A stretch of DNA of 36,986 bases from Clostridia bacterium (GTDB taxonomy: Bacteria; Bacillota; Clostridia; UMGS1883), in NCBI GenBank assembly GCA_017451505.1, contig JAFTOF010000022.1:1-36986 (forward strand), written 5' to 3'. This document shows positions 14,353 to 22,574 of this stretch, in pieces. Positions within the stretch are counted from its first letter, which is position 1. Each line of letters begins with the position of its first letter. The position numbers and the translations under genes are program-made. Under the pieces are notes generated by a model. The model searched no databases. It was not told where the DNA came from and worked only from the letters and a program-made list of their open reading frames with translations.

Positions 14353-14381
14353 TTGTATTTCTCATTACGATATGTTATAAT
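14353..14381 (+). promoter_or_regulatory. Promoter of the CDP-alcohol transferase/HAD/zinc-ribbon operon
   Basis: TTGTAT (14353-14358), a 17-base spacer and a perfect TATAAT (14376-14381), 36 bases before the GTG start at 14417. Confidence 0.8.
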
Positions 14382-14416
14382 ACCCTTTATACTATTGATT
14401 AAAGAAGGGGAATAAT

Positions 14417-14938
14417 GTGAAAAACGTTACTCTTGCCAATTCTATAACGTGTGTGCGGATATTGGGAACTTTACTGATGATGTTTGTCGAGCCCTTTACA
14501 ACGCAGTTTTTTATCATTTATACCATTGCGGGTGTAAGTGATGTTTTGGACGGATTTGTTGCCCGTATTACAAATACCGTCAGTAACTTCGGTGCACGGC
14601 TTGACAGTGCTTCGGATTTGTTCTTCTATTTCGTTATGGCGATGAAATGTATGCCTGCCATGATAGAGATACTTCCGTATCAGATATGGTATGCAACGGC
14701 GGCAGTGGTTTTAATCAGGATAATTACCTATATGTTTGTAGCGGTTAAGTTTCACCGCTTTTCATCACTACATACCAAGCTTAATAAAATCACAGGTTTT
14801 GCAATATTTTTGATTCCATATATGCTGAAACGCCGCTATGGAGTGGCTTATTGTATAACAGCCTGCTCAATTTCGGCAATTTCATCTCTACATGAGATGC
14901 TTGTTCATATGCTAAGCAGTGAATATAAGGGAAAGTAA
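14417..14938 (+). CDS. CDP-alcohol phosphatidyltransferase family protein
   Basis: 173 residues, starting with GTG 6 bases after AGAAGGGG. The full family motif D-x2-DG-x2-AR-x8-G-x3-D-x3-D is present: Asp42, Asp45-Gly46, Ala49-Arg50, Gly59, Asp63 and Asp67. These residues bind CDP and the metal ions. Four to five hydrophobic helices indicate an integral membrane enzyme. The family replaces CMP of a CDP-linked lipid or alcohol with a second alcohol in phospholipid synthesis. Phosphatidylglycerophosphate synthase (PgsA) is the commonest bacterial member, but the substrate cannot be read from the sequence and no lipid genes adjoin it. First gene of a short operon. Confidence 0.9.
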   Translation: MKNVTLANSITCVRILGTLLMMFVEPFTTQFFIIYTIAGVSDVLDGFVARITNTVSNFGARLDSASDLFFYFVMAMKCMPAMIEILPYQIWYATAAVVLIRIITYMFVAVKFHRFSSLHTKLNKITGFAIFLIPYMLKRRYGVAYCITACSISAISSLHEMLVHMLSSEYKGK

Positions 14939-14954
14939 AATATTTAGGTGAAAA

Positions 14955-15596
14955 ATGATGAACACATATCTTTTTGATTTTGACGGAACGCTGGTTGATT
15001 CGATGCCTACATTTGTAGGAATGATGCAGCGTATATTGGACGAAAATAACATTTCCTATGGTGATGACCTTATAAGGATTATAACGCCGCTGGGCTATGA
15101 AGGCACGGCAATCTATTTTAAAGAAAAGCTGGGGTTAAAGCTTTCTTTGGAAGAAATAGAAGCTCTCATGAATAAATATGCCATTGAGGAATACACACAG
15201 AGTATTCCTGCAAAGAATAACGTGGTAAAAACCTTAGAAGCATTAAAATCGCGTGGTGCGAGTCTCAACATACTTACGGCAAGTCCTCACTTTATGCTTG
15301 ATCCCTGCCTGAAAAGACTGGGCATATATGACCTTTTTGATAATGTGTGGTCCTGCGATGATTTTAAAACTTCAAAGGCAGACCCTAATATATACGTGAT
15401 GGCAGCGGAGAAAATAGGTGTACCCGTAGGGGAAGTTTTATTCCTTGACGATAACTTCAATGCCGACAAAACTGCAAAGGAAGCAGGAATGAAGGTTTGT
15501 GGAGTTTATGATGAAACCTCCGCAGATTGTGAAGATGAAATCCGCACTCTGGCGGATTATTATATCAAGGATTTTTCAGAACTTCTTGATATTTGA
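14955..15596 (+). CDS. HAD-superfamily phosphatase (phosphoglycolate-phosphatase-like)
   Basis: 213 residues. Two adjacent ATGs (14955, 14958) are possible; the second is better spaced from AGGTG. Motif I FDFDGTLVDSM carries the nucleophile Asp8 and Asp10, motif II is ILTAS, motif III is the lysine in KTSKADPNIY, and motif IV is FLDDNFNAD. A helical cap between motifs I and II makes it a subfamily I enzyme. Typical substrates are small phosphorylated metabolites such as phosphoglycolate or sugar phosphates; the sequence does not settle which. It lies 16 bases after the CDP-alcohol transferase and 11 bases before the zinc-ribbon gene. Confidence 0.92.
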   Translation: MMNTYLFDFDGTLVDSMPTFVGMMQRILDENNISYGDDLIRIITPLGYEGTAIYFKEKLGLKLSLEEIEALMNKYAIEEYTQSIPAKNNVVKTLEALKSRGASLNILTASPHFMLDPCLKRLGIYDLFDNVWSCDDFKTSKADPNIYVMAAEKIGVPVGEVLFLDDNFNADKTAKEAGMKVCGVYDETSADCEDEIRTLADYYIKDFSELLDI

Positions 15597-15607
15597 GGTA
15601 ACAGAGA

Positions 15608-15814
15608 ATGTTTTTTATGATGGGAATATATGACCGTGTAAAAGAAATCCCGTATAACGGCGAAATGGATATTTGCCCAAATTGCGGGAGATACTGCAAT
15701 TATAAGGCGTATGTAAAATACACTTGTCTTAGCCTGTTTTTTATACCCGTACTTAAATGGGGAAAGCAGTATTTTGCTGAAAGCACATGCTGCGGCTATA
15801 GAAAAGAGCTTTGA
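15608..15814 (+). CDS. Small zinc-ribbon protein
   Basis: 68 residues. CPNCG near residue 23 and a second cysteine pair (CCGYRKEL) at the extreme C-terminus give four probable zinc ligands. A hydrophobic, aromatic stretch between them (YVKYTCLSLFFIPVLKW) is typical of the small zinc_ribbon_15-like family, whose function is unknown. GAGGT lies 9 bases before the ATG. Last gene of its operon: its stop codon is inside the left arm of the shared terminator at 15802-15835. Confidence 0.82.
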   Translation: MFFMMGIYDRVKEIPYNGEMDICPNCGRYCNYKAYVKYTCLSLFFIPVLKWGKQYFAESTCCGYRKEL

Positions 15815-15835
15815 GATTTTTCTCAAAGCTCTTTT
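15802..15835. terminator. Bidirectional terminator shared by two convergent genes, containing both stop codons
   Basis: Perfect 15-bp inverted repeat AAAAGAGCTTTGAGA (15802-15816) and its complement (15821-15835), loop TTTT. The plus-strand stop TGA is at 15812-15814 and the minus-strand stop (complement of TCA) at 15823-15825. A-tract and T-tract flanks let it work in both directions. Confidence 0.9.
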
Positions 15836-16449
15836 GTTATGTATTCACCGGGAAGCTCTTTTACGATTGCACTTCCCCCCGAAATATCCGCCACTGTTTT
15901 TAAAAATGAGTCAACCATTTCGGGTTTCACTCCTACAGTCAGGCATACGTCATTTTCAAAAACGCAGTCCTTAAGAATGTACCCCTCGGTGTTTATTGCA
16001 TATTCCAGTTTTCCGTAGGTAGAATAGTCGCAACGGATAAGGTAGAGCTTGCAATAAACCTTTTCTATTCTTACCGCCGCATCAATACCCAGCTTTGCAC
16101 TTTTTCCGTAGGCACGCACAAGACCGCCTGCACCCAAAAGTACTCCCCCGAAATATCTTGTCACCACTACGGCAATGTCGGTAAGTCCCTCTTTTTTTAT
16201 GACCTCCAGTACGGGAACGCCTGCCGTGCCGGCAGGCTCGCCATCATCGCTGTACCGCATAATATTGTCCTCTCTTACTACATAAGCGTATACATTGTGC
16301 GTTGCCTGACGGTGCATACTGCGGATTTCGTTTATAAAGGAAATTGCCTCCTCCTGATTTTTAACAGGTCGGCAATACCCTATAAAACGGCTCTTTTTTT
16401 CAATCATTTCAGCTTCTGCATTGTTTTGCACTGTTTTGTAATCTTCCAT
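15823..16449 (-). CDS. YigZ/IMPACT (UPF0029) family protein
   Basis: 208 residues. The N-terminal UPF0029 domain shows EKKSRFIGYCRPV, HNVYAYV, SDDGEPAGTAG and VVVTRYFGGVLLGAGGLVRAYG, all conserved in the family. The C-terminal part fits the ferredoxin-like DUF1949 domain. Bacterial members are thought to be nucleic-acid or ribosome related by analogy with eukaryotic IMPACT, but their biochemical role is unsettled. It starts 4 bases after the hflX stop codon, so the two form an operon, a plausible link to ribosome function. The gene ends within the shared terminator. Confidence 0.93.
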   Translation of the reverse strand: MEDYKTVQNNAEAEMIEKKSRFIGYCRPVKNQEEAISFINEIRSMHRQATHNVYAYVVREDNIMRYSDDGEPAGTAGVPVLEVIKKEGLTDIAVVVTRYFGGVLLGAGGLVRAYGKSAKLGIDAAVRIEKVYCKLYLIRCDYSTYGKLEYAINTEGYILKDCVFENDVCLTVGVKPEMVDSFLKTVADISGGSAIVKELPGEYITKEL

Positions 16450-16453
16450 ACAA

Positions 16454-17719
16454 TTACTCCGTTATATAATTTCTCAGTCTTGCATAAAGTGCTTCGTCTG
16501 CCATAAGAGTGATTTTAGTCCCGCCTTCTTCATAGCTTTCTTCTAAAATTACTTCTCCGTCGTGAAGCATAGCAGAAATCCTGCTTTCAGCGTAGGGAAT
16601 CAGCACACTGATTTCCTTTTTCTTTCCCGGAAGAGCATCGTGGAGAAGCTCAATCAGGTCCTCCATACCCTCTCCACTTTTTGCACTGACCGAGATATAA
16701 TCGGTATAATTTCCCTCAGGTCTGGGAGAAAGAGGAGGTGCGACATCACATTTATTAAATACTGCAATAATCCTATTTGCTCTGCAGCCAAGTGTTTGAA
16801 TTAAGTCATCAACCACACGCATCTGTGTGTGCATTTCGGGGTTTGATGAATCGACTACATGAATCAGCACATCGGCAAGGACTGCCTCATCAAGAGTTGA
16901 TTTGAATGCCTCAATCAAATGATGGGGAAGCTTTCTGATAAAGCCGACCGTATCAACTATTACGGCATTTCTTCCGTCGGGTAAGGACAGCTTTCGCATG
17001 GTGGGGTCAAGTGTTGCGAAAAGCATATCCTTTGCCAGAACCTGTGAGTCGGTAAAATAATTGAGAATCGTACTTTTTCCTGCATTGGTATATCCCACAA
17101 GTGCCGCCACAACTACGTTGTCTTTTTCTCTGCGGCTTCTTTGTAAATCCCTGTGTGCCTGAATTTCTTTTAGCTCCGCCTCAAGGGAGATTATTCTTCT
17201 GTGGATATGACGCCTGTCACTTTCGAGCTTGGTTTCACCGGGACCTCTTGTTCCTATGCCGCCACCAAGTCTTGAAAGCTCCGTTCCCATACCCGAAAGG
17301 CGTGGAAGCGAATATTTAAGCTGTGCCAGCTCAACCTGAATTTTACCCTCTTTTGAAATGGCACGCTGAGCAAAAATATCCAGAATAAGCGTGCTTCTGT
17401 CAATAGTGCGAACATGGGTGTAGTTTTCAATGTTACGAATCTGGCTTCCCGTCAATTCATCATCAAAAATCAAAAGCGTTGCACCCAAGGACTGTGCCGC
17501 AAGCCTAAGCTCCTCCATTTTGCCCTCTCCGAAATATGTGGAATTTTCGGGATGCTCCTTGTTCTGAATCATTTCACCTACAACCTCTGCCTGTGCAGTG
17601 TAGGCAAGCTCCCTAAGCTCCGCCATAGATTCCTCGGTAGTATCATCGAGGGTGTTGCGTGCTCCTGTATGAACGCCGCAAAGTATTACTTTTTCAATTT
17701 CTTTTTCGGTTTCGTGCAT
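16454..17719 (-). CDS. hflX: GTPase HflX
   Basis: 421 residues. HflX is a ribosome-associated GTPase that splits stalled or stress-inactivated 70S ribosomes. The N-terminal HflX domain shows the glycine-rich GGGIGTRGPGETKLESDRR (about 152-170), followed by a helical hairpin. The G domain has G1 GYTNAGKST at 209-217, G3 DTVGF at 256-260 and G4 NKCD at 322-325. Length agrees with bacterial HflX. The ribosome site GGGAGA lies upstream of the ATG on the minus strand. First gene of a two-gene operon with the YigZ family gene, divergent from the membrane-protein gene at 17791. Confidence 0.97.
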   Translation of the reverse strand: MHETEKEIEKVILCGVHTGARNTLDDTTEESMAELRELAYTAQAEVVGEMIQNKEHPENSTYFGEGKMEELRLAAQSLGATLLIFDDELTGSQIRNIENYTHVRTIDRSTLILDIFAQRAISKEGKIQVELAQLKYSLPRLSGMGTELSRLGGGIGTRGPGETKLESDRRHIHRRIISLEAELKEIQAHRDLQRSRREKDNVVVAALVGYTNAGKSTILNYFTDSQVLAKDMLFATLDPTMRKLSLPDGRNAVIVDTVGFIRKLPHHLIEAFKSTLDEAVLADVLIHVVDSSNPEMHTQMRVVDDLIQTLGCRANRIIAVFNKCDVAPPLSPRPEGNYTDYISVSAKSGEGMEDLIELLHDALPGKKKEISVLIPYAESRISAMLHDGEVILEESYEEGGTKITLMADEALYARLRNYITE

Positions 17720-17790
17720 AATCGTCTCCCAAAAGGTATATAAAAATTTTAGTTGTAAACAATATTATTATTAATCAAAGGCGGTGCAAT

Positions 17791-18198
17791 ATGCGAAAAA
17801 TTATCTGTCTCTTAGTGACATTTATTGCTTGTTTGGTTTTAAAGACAGGCTCCTTATGGCTATGGTTTACACCTGTTTTTTTGGCAATGCTGGCGTTTGA
17901 TGTTCCCGACAGTGCATGGTGGGAAATTCCGCTTGCCGTGCTTTTTTGCAGTGTCATCCATATTGGGTTTAAGGATAATATTACCACAATTATGCGTGTG
18001 ATGATCGTTCTTTCATCAGCCCTTATAGCATACCAGAATCCAAGAAGACTTTCCGTGTTTTTCCTTGTAGCAATAGCGGCAATTTATTTTGATAATATCT
18101 ATGCCTTTGCCTCGGTGTGGGCAATGCAGTGGTGTGCCGTCAGGGCATTCTTTGTTCAGAAAATACCTCTGTCTGAAGGATATTCTACCACAAAGTAG
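17791..18198 (+). CDS. Small integral membrane protein of unknown function
   Basis: 135 residues with about four hydrophobic helices (roughly 3-20, 26-55, 63-82 and 86-110). The start follows AGGCGGTG by 6 bases. No motif I recognise; the aromatic-rich segments (GSLWLWFTPVFL, DSAWWEIPL) lie at predicted helix ends. It is divergent from hflX and upstream of zapA, which has its own promoter, so it may be monocistronic. Confidence 0.75.
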   Translation: MRKIICLLVTFIACLVLKTGSLWLWFTPVFLAMLAFDVPDSAWWEIPLAVLFCSVIHIGFKDNITTIMRVMIVLSSALIAYQNPRRLSVFFLVAIAAIYFDNIYAFASVWAMQWCAVRAFFVQKIPLSEGYSTTK

Positions 18199-18218
18199 AA
18201 AGGATTTCAATAAAACTG

Positions 18219-18247
18219 TTGAATTTTGTTTTTAAATACGATATAAT
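18219..18247 (+). promoter_or_regulatory. Promoter of zapA
   Basis: TTGAAT (18219-18224), a 17-base spacer and a perfect TATAAT (18242-18247), 44 bases before the zapA ATG. Confidence 0.85.
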
Positions 18248-18290
18248 TACTATATATGATTAAAAACCTTATTGAAAGGCTGATTTTACC

Positions 18291-18671
18291 ATGGAAGAGA
18301 AAAAAACTACAACAGTTGTTAAAATAAACGGTGCTGAGTATAGAATTTCCTGTGAGGCAGACGAGGAATACGTTCGTCATGTGGCATATCATGTGGATAA
18401 AAAAATGCGTGATTTAATAAGCCGTGATAAGCGTCTTTCCACCTCAATGGCGGCGGTGCTTACAGCAGTAAATATTGCTGATGAATATATGCAGGCACAG
18501 GACGATAATGAAAAGCTTCGTGCTCAGCTTCTTAAGTATGCCGAGGAGGCAGGCACGAGCAAGCTTGCACTTGACAAGCTTAATGCAGAGCTTTCACGCC
18601 TGCGTGCAGAGAATCAGTCTCTTAAAATGAATGTGGTTAAGCTTGAAACAGAGTTAAAGAACAGACGGTAA
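18291..18671 (+). CDS. zapA: Cell division protein ZapA
   Basis: 126 residues. ZapA binds FtsZ and bundles its filaments at the division site in the cytoplasm. The N-terminal globular domain has the family pattern KINGAEYRISCEADEEYVRHV followed by VDKKMRDL and SMAAVLTAVNIADEYM. The C-terminal third is a heptad-patterned coiled coil (from about residue 65 to the end, LRAENQSLKMNVVKLETEL). GAAAGG lies 11 bases before the ATG, a slightly long spacing. Zap genes commonly sit next to U32 peptidase genes in Clostridia and Bacilli, as here. Confidence 0.92.
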   Translation: MEEKKTTTVVKINGAEYRISCEADEEYVRHVAYHVDKKMRDLISRDKRLSTSMAAVLTAVNIADEYMQAQDDNEKLRAQLLKYAEEAGTSKLALDKLNAELSRLRAENQSLKMNVVKLETELKNRR

Positions 18672-18680
18672 AAGGAGAGA

Positions 18681-18710
18681 GGGTGTAAAAATGTTTTTAC
18701 ATCCCCTTTT
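18681..18710 (+). terminator. Hairpin with T-run between zapA and the U32 gene (terminator or attenuator)
   Basis: Stem GGGTGTAAAA (18681-18690) with TTTTACATCC (18695-18704), one G-U pair and a 4-base loop, followed by CC and four T residues (18707-18710). It sits between the strong ribosome site at 18671-18683 and the U32 start, and overlaps the leader peptide at 18691. Confidence 0.65.
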
Positions 18711-18729
18711 GTGTTGTGCTTATGAATAA
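18691..18729 (+). CDS. Putative 12-residue leader peptide (uORF) ahead of the U32 gene
   Basis: ATG at 18691 opens a 12-codon frame, MFLHPLLCCAYE, ending TAA at 18727-18729. It has the best ribosome site in the area (AAAGGAGAGAGGG, 18671-18683). The U32 ATG at 18722 has none, and that ATG lies 7 bases inside the end of the uORF. Translation of the uORF would open the 18681-18704 hairpin and deliver ribosomes to the U32 start. Existence of the peptide is inference from this layout. Confidence 0.45.
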   Translation: MFLHPLLCCAYE

Positions 18730-20791
18730 GAATATATATACCGAGCTTCTTGCACCTGCAGGAAAATGGGATGCACTTGTTGCCGCTGTGCAAAACGGTG
18801 CCGACGCCGTGTATTTAGGTGAAAAATCCTTCAGTGCAAGAAAAAACGCATCTAACTTCACATGGGAAGAAATTGAAAACGCAGTCCGCTACTGCCATGT
18901 ACGCGGAGTGCGTGTTTTGCTTGCACTTAATACGCTTGTGTCCGACAAAGAGCTTTCGGAATTTGAAAGCTCTGTACAAAAAGCTGCCAAGACGGGCGTA
19001 GACGCAATTATTGTGCAGGATTTAGGTTGTGCAATAATTGCAAGGAAAGTATGTCCGGATCTCCCCATTCATGCCAGTACCCAGCTAACCTCGTGCAATA
19101 AATATGATGTAGAGGCTCTTCAAAATATGGGTTTTTCCAGAGTGGTTCTCTCGCGTGAGCTTTCGGAAAAAGAAATCCGCCGTATTTATGAAGCTACCGG
19201 AGCAGAACTTGAAGCCTTTGTACATGGGGCACTTTGTATCAGCTTTTCGGGAAAATGTCTGATGTCCTCTTTCATCGGAGGGCGAAGCGGAAACCGAGGG
19301 ATGTGTGCCCAACCCTGTAGACAGATGTATTCCTGCAAAAATAAGAAGGGCTACCTCTTAAGCCCCAGAGATTTATGTCTGGCAGATGACCTTGAGAAAA
19401 TGAGTAACGCAGGCGTAGTCAGCTTTAAAATCGAGGGCAGAATGAAAAGTCCCGAATATGTAGCATCGGTAACAAATGTTTACAGAAAATACCTTGATTC
19501 ATTTTCACCTCTTAGCCGTGAGGATGAGGAAAGGCTCGAAAAGGTTTTTGTTCGGGGGGACGGTTTTACAAAAGCATACTTCGCAGAGAAAAACACTCCC
19601 GAAATCATGAACTATTCCATAAGTAACGATAATTTGTCCGCTCGTGCGGATGAATCTGTGCTAAAGGAAGCACGGGCTTCTTTCAGGGAGGGGGCAGAAA
19701 ATAAAAAGATTAGTGTAGATGCAGTACTCTGCATAAAATACAATGAACCCTCAACACTTACCATAAGCGACGGAAAGCACAGCGTTAGAGCAGTGGGAGC
19801 AGAGGGAGAAAGAGCAATTAACACACCCCTGTCAGCAGAGCGTGCACAGTCCCAAATCGGGAAAATGGGGCAAACCCCATTTGTACTTAACCTTTTTAGC
19901 ATTGATGCAGATGATAATATAACTCTCCCCGTATCGGAGCTTAATGCACTCAGGCGTGAAGCTTGTGAGCTTCTTATAGAGAAACGCGGAGAAATTCATA
20001 AGAGAAATGTTTTTTTCTTTGAATACCCGAAAGTGAAAAATAAGAAGAAGGATAAACCATGCCTTGTTGTGCAAATCAGAACAAAGGATCAGTTTCTTGC
20101 AGCAAGAAATGCAGACCGTGTACTCGTTCCTCTTTCTCTTTGGGATGAAATTACCCCTGATGAAAGGTGCTTTGTACTTTTACCACAGGTGGTTTGTGAT
20201 GATGAGAAAATTATTGCACAGCTTTCAATAATTTCCAATAAATATGGCGTATATGCATCAACTCCCGGTATGATTATGCTTGCAAAAAAGCAGGGGAGAA
20301 AGGTTTGTGCCGACTGGAGCTGCAATATATATAACAGTGTAAGTGCCAATGCACTGAGCGAAATGTGTGACGGTATTACTCTTTCTCCCGAGCTTTCATT
20401 AGGTGCGATAGGAGAAATAGTATCAAAAACAGATTCACCCTGTGAAATACTATGCCACGGTTACCAGAGTGTTATGACAAGCAGAGCTTGCCTTATCCGG
20501 GGAATCACGGGAAAGTGTGACTGCACTTTCCCCATAAGGATAAAAGACAAAACAGGAGCAGAATTCGTGGTTTTAGGAGATAAGAACACCCATCTTAATA
20601 CTGTTCTTAATTCACGCCCCACCTTTATGGCGGACAAAATGAAAGATGTATACAAAACAGGCGTTAACGGAGTTCGCCTCATATTTACCACAGAAAGCGG
20701 AGAAGAAACCTCCCAAACTATTGATATGTACAGGGGGAAAACACCTCCGGTAAAACCACCGCTTTTCACAAGGGGATATTTACTAAGTTGA
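18722..20791 (+). CDS. U32 family peptidase, probable RlhA-like 23S rRNA hydroxylation protein
   Basis: 689 residues from the ATG at 18722, which matches the family N-terminus (ELLAPAG near residue 8); a GTG at 18716 is the alternative. The U32 domain runs to about 300, with the signature EAFVHGALCISFSGKCLMSS and the cysteines GMCAQPCRQMYSC that bind an iron-sulfur cluster in related proteins. A long C-terminal region corresponds to the DUF3656 extension. That two-part layout is seen in E. coli RlhA, which is needed to hydroxylate C2501 of 23S rRNA; older names call the family collagenase-like. Function here is by homology. The start lacks a ribosome site and may be coupled to the uORF at 18691. 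Confidence 0.85.
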   Translation: MNKNIYTELLAPAGKWDALVAAVQNGADAVYLGEKSFSARKNASNFTWEEIENAVRYCHVRGVRVLLALNTLVSDKELSEFESSVQKAAKTGVDAIIVQDLGCAIIARKVCPDLPIHASTQLTSCNKYDVEALQNMGFSRVVLSRELSEKEIRRIYEATGAELEAFVHGALCISFSGKCLMSSFIGGRSGNRGMCAQPCRQMYSCKNKKGYLLSPRDLCLADDLEKMSNAGVVSFKIEGRMKSPEYVASVTNVYRKYLDSFSPLSREDEERLEKVFVRGDGFTKAYFAEKNTPEIMNYSISNDNLSARADESVLKEARASFREGAENKKISVDAVLCIKYNEPSTLTISDGKHSVRAVGAEGERAINTPLSAERAQSQIGKMGQTPFVLNLFSIDADDNITLPVSELNALRREACELLIEKRGEIHKRNVFFFEYPKVKNKKKDKPCLVVQIRTKDQFLAARNADRVLVPLSLWDEITPDERCFVLLPQVVCDDEKIIAQLSIISNKYGVYASTPGMIMLAKKQGRKVCADWSCNIYNSVSANALSEMCDGITLSPELSLGAIGEIVSKTDSPCEILCHGYQSVMTSRACLIRGITGKCDCTFPIRIKDKTGAEFVVLGDKNTHLNTVLNSRPTFMADKMKDVYKTGVNGVRLIFTTESGEETSQTIDMYRGKTPPVKPPLFTRGYLLS

Positions 20792-20833
20792 CTATTATAT
20801 CATATCGCAACGAAATGAAATGGAGGGATTCAC

Positions 20834-22480
20834 ATGGCTTGGTTTGATGAGGCTGTGTTTTATCATATATATCCGTTAGGAATGACGGGAGCACCAAAGC
20901 AAAATTCTTACACAGAGGCAGAGCATAGGTTAAACACGCTGCTTCCTATGATTGTACAAATTAAAAATCTTGGCTGTAATGCACTTTACATCGGACCTCT
21001 TTTTGAGTCGGTAGGTCACGGTTATGAAACAACCGACTATAAAAAACTGGATTCAAGATTGGGTACAAATGAGGATTTGACGAACTTTGTTTCCGAGTGC
21101 CATAAACACGGAATCAAAGTGGTTTTAGACGGTGTGTTCAATCATACAGGAAGGGATTTTTTCGCTTTTCAGGATATTAAACGCCACAGGGAAGCGTCAA
21201 TATACAAAGACTGGTACTGTAATGTGAATTTTTATGGTAATAACGAATATAATGACGGATTTTCTTATGACAACTGGGGTGGGCATGATTTGCTTGCTAA
21301 GTTAAATCAGCATAACCCGAATGTTAAAGAATATATTTGTGATGTTATTCGTTTTTGGGTAAAAGAGTTTGACATAGACGGAATTCGCCTTGATGCCGCA
21401 GATGTGCTGGATTTTAGTTATATGCAGATGCTCAGGCAGGTTGCAAACGAAGTTAAAGACGATTTCTGGCTTATGGGTGAGGTTATTCACGGCGATTATA
21501 ACAGGTGGGTAAATGAAAACACATTGCACTGTGTTACTAACTATCATTTGCACAAGGCTCTGTATTCAGGACATAACGACCATAACTACTTTGAAATTGC
21601 CCATACCGTGAAGCGTTTGTATGAAATGGGCGGAAATAAACCTGAAGGTCTTAAGCTATATAACTTTGTTGATAACCACGATGTGGAGAGGATTTACACC
21701 AAGCTGAATAATAAAAGGCACTTTGTGCCTGTTCATATTTTGCTTTATACTTTGCCGGGGATTCCGTCTGTTTACTACGGCTCGGAATTTGGTATAGAGG
21801 GACGCAAAATATATGGAACTGACGATTCTTTAAGACCTGCCATTTCTTATGAACAGTATGTAAGTGCTGTGAAAGAAAACGATTTTGCAAGCCTCATTTC
21901 GGCATTAGGGAAGATACGTACCGATGTCCGTGCTCTGTCTTACGGAGAGTATAAAGAACTGTTTTTAACTAATGAGCAGTACGCCTTTGCAAGAATTTAT
22001 GACGGACAAAGCACTATTGTCGCTGTAAATAACAGCGATAATGATTCTATGATGAACATTCCTGCCATGGGAAATAACGAATATGTAGGCGGACTTTCAG
22101 GCGTGAAAGCTACCGCACAAAATGGATGCCTGACAGTGAATGTGAAAGCAAACTCAGGGGAAATATGGATTCCGATGCCTTTATCCGAAAATAAGTTTCA
22201 CCCGATTGAAATTAATATTGAGGAAAGTATAATTACGCAAGCAGAACCACAAAAACCAAATGCTTCTGCAGAAAAAACTCAAAAGCAAGATTTTGAAGAA
22301 ACAGAAAAAGTACCTGTCTTTTCTGCGAATAAATCCTATGAAGAAATGAGTGTAGAGGAACTGCAGGAAGCGATATTGGAAAAAATGCGTAAAAACGGAC
22401 CTGTTACAGAGCAAATGAAAAAAGATGTAACAGAAAACATATACCATAATTCTCTGGTGACATGGGTTAAGAGCTTTTAA
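20834..22480 (+). CDS. GH13 alpha-amylase family glycoside hydrolase (cytoplasmic)
   Basis: 548 residues with no signal peptide. The (beta/alpha)8 barrel carries all four GH13 regions: DGVFNH (99-104), GIRLDAADV with nucleophile Asp187, GEV with acid/base Glu216, and FVDNHD with transition-state stabiliser Asp283. It acts on alpha-glucans or maltodextrins inside the cell, resembling the cyclomaltodextrinase/neopullulanase group, but the N-terminal starch-binding domain of that group is absent. After the C-terminal beta domain there is an unusual extension of about 100 residues: a Glu/Gln/Lys-rich linker and then a short helical module (SYEEMSVEELQEAILEKMRK). GGAGGG lies upstream of the ATG. 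It starts 42 bases after the U32 gene. Confidence 0.93.
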   Translation: MAWFDEAVFYHIYPLGMTGAPKQNSYTEAEHRLNTLLPMIVQIKNLGCNALYIGPLFESVGHGYETTDYKKLDSRLGTNEDLTNFVSECHKHGIKVVLDGVFNHTGRDFFAFQDIKRHREASIYKDWYCNVNFYGNNEYNDGFSYDNWGGHDLLAKLNQHNPNVKEYICDVIRFWVKEFDIDGIRLDAADVLDFSYMQMLRQVANEVKDDFWLMGEVIHGDYNRWVNENTLHCVTNYHLHKALYSGHNDHNYFEIAHTVKRLYEMGGNKPEGLKLYNFVDNHDVERIYTKLNNKRHFVPVHILLYTLPGIPSVYYGSEFGIEGRKIYGTDDSLRPAISYEQYVSAVKENDFASLISALGKIRTDVRALSYGEYKELFLTNEQYAFARIYDGQSTIVAVNNSDNDSMMNIPAMGNNEYVGGLSGVKATAQNGCLTVNVKANSGEIWIPMPLSENKFHPIEINIEESIITQAEPQKPNASAEKTQKQDFEETEKVPVFSANKSYEEMSVEELQEAILEKMRKNGPVTEQMKKDVTENIYHNSLVTWVKSF

Positions 22481-22515
22481 ATAGCAATTATAAGGCAATT
22501 TTTGCCATAAGGGAA

Positions 22516-22544
22516 TTGTTATTTGGAAATTTGTGTGTTATAAT
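22516..22544 (+). promoter_or_regulatory. Promoter of the Ig-like lipoprotein/ABC-F operon
   Basis: TTGTTA (22516-22521), a 17-base spacer, an extended TG and a perfect TATAAT (22539-22544), 30 bases before the ATG at 22575. Confidence 0.82.
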
Positions 22545-22574
22545 GGTTTAAGATGTAGAAAGGATGAGGTTTCA

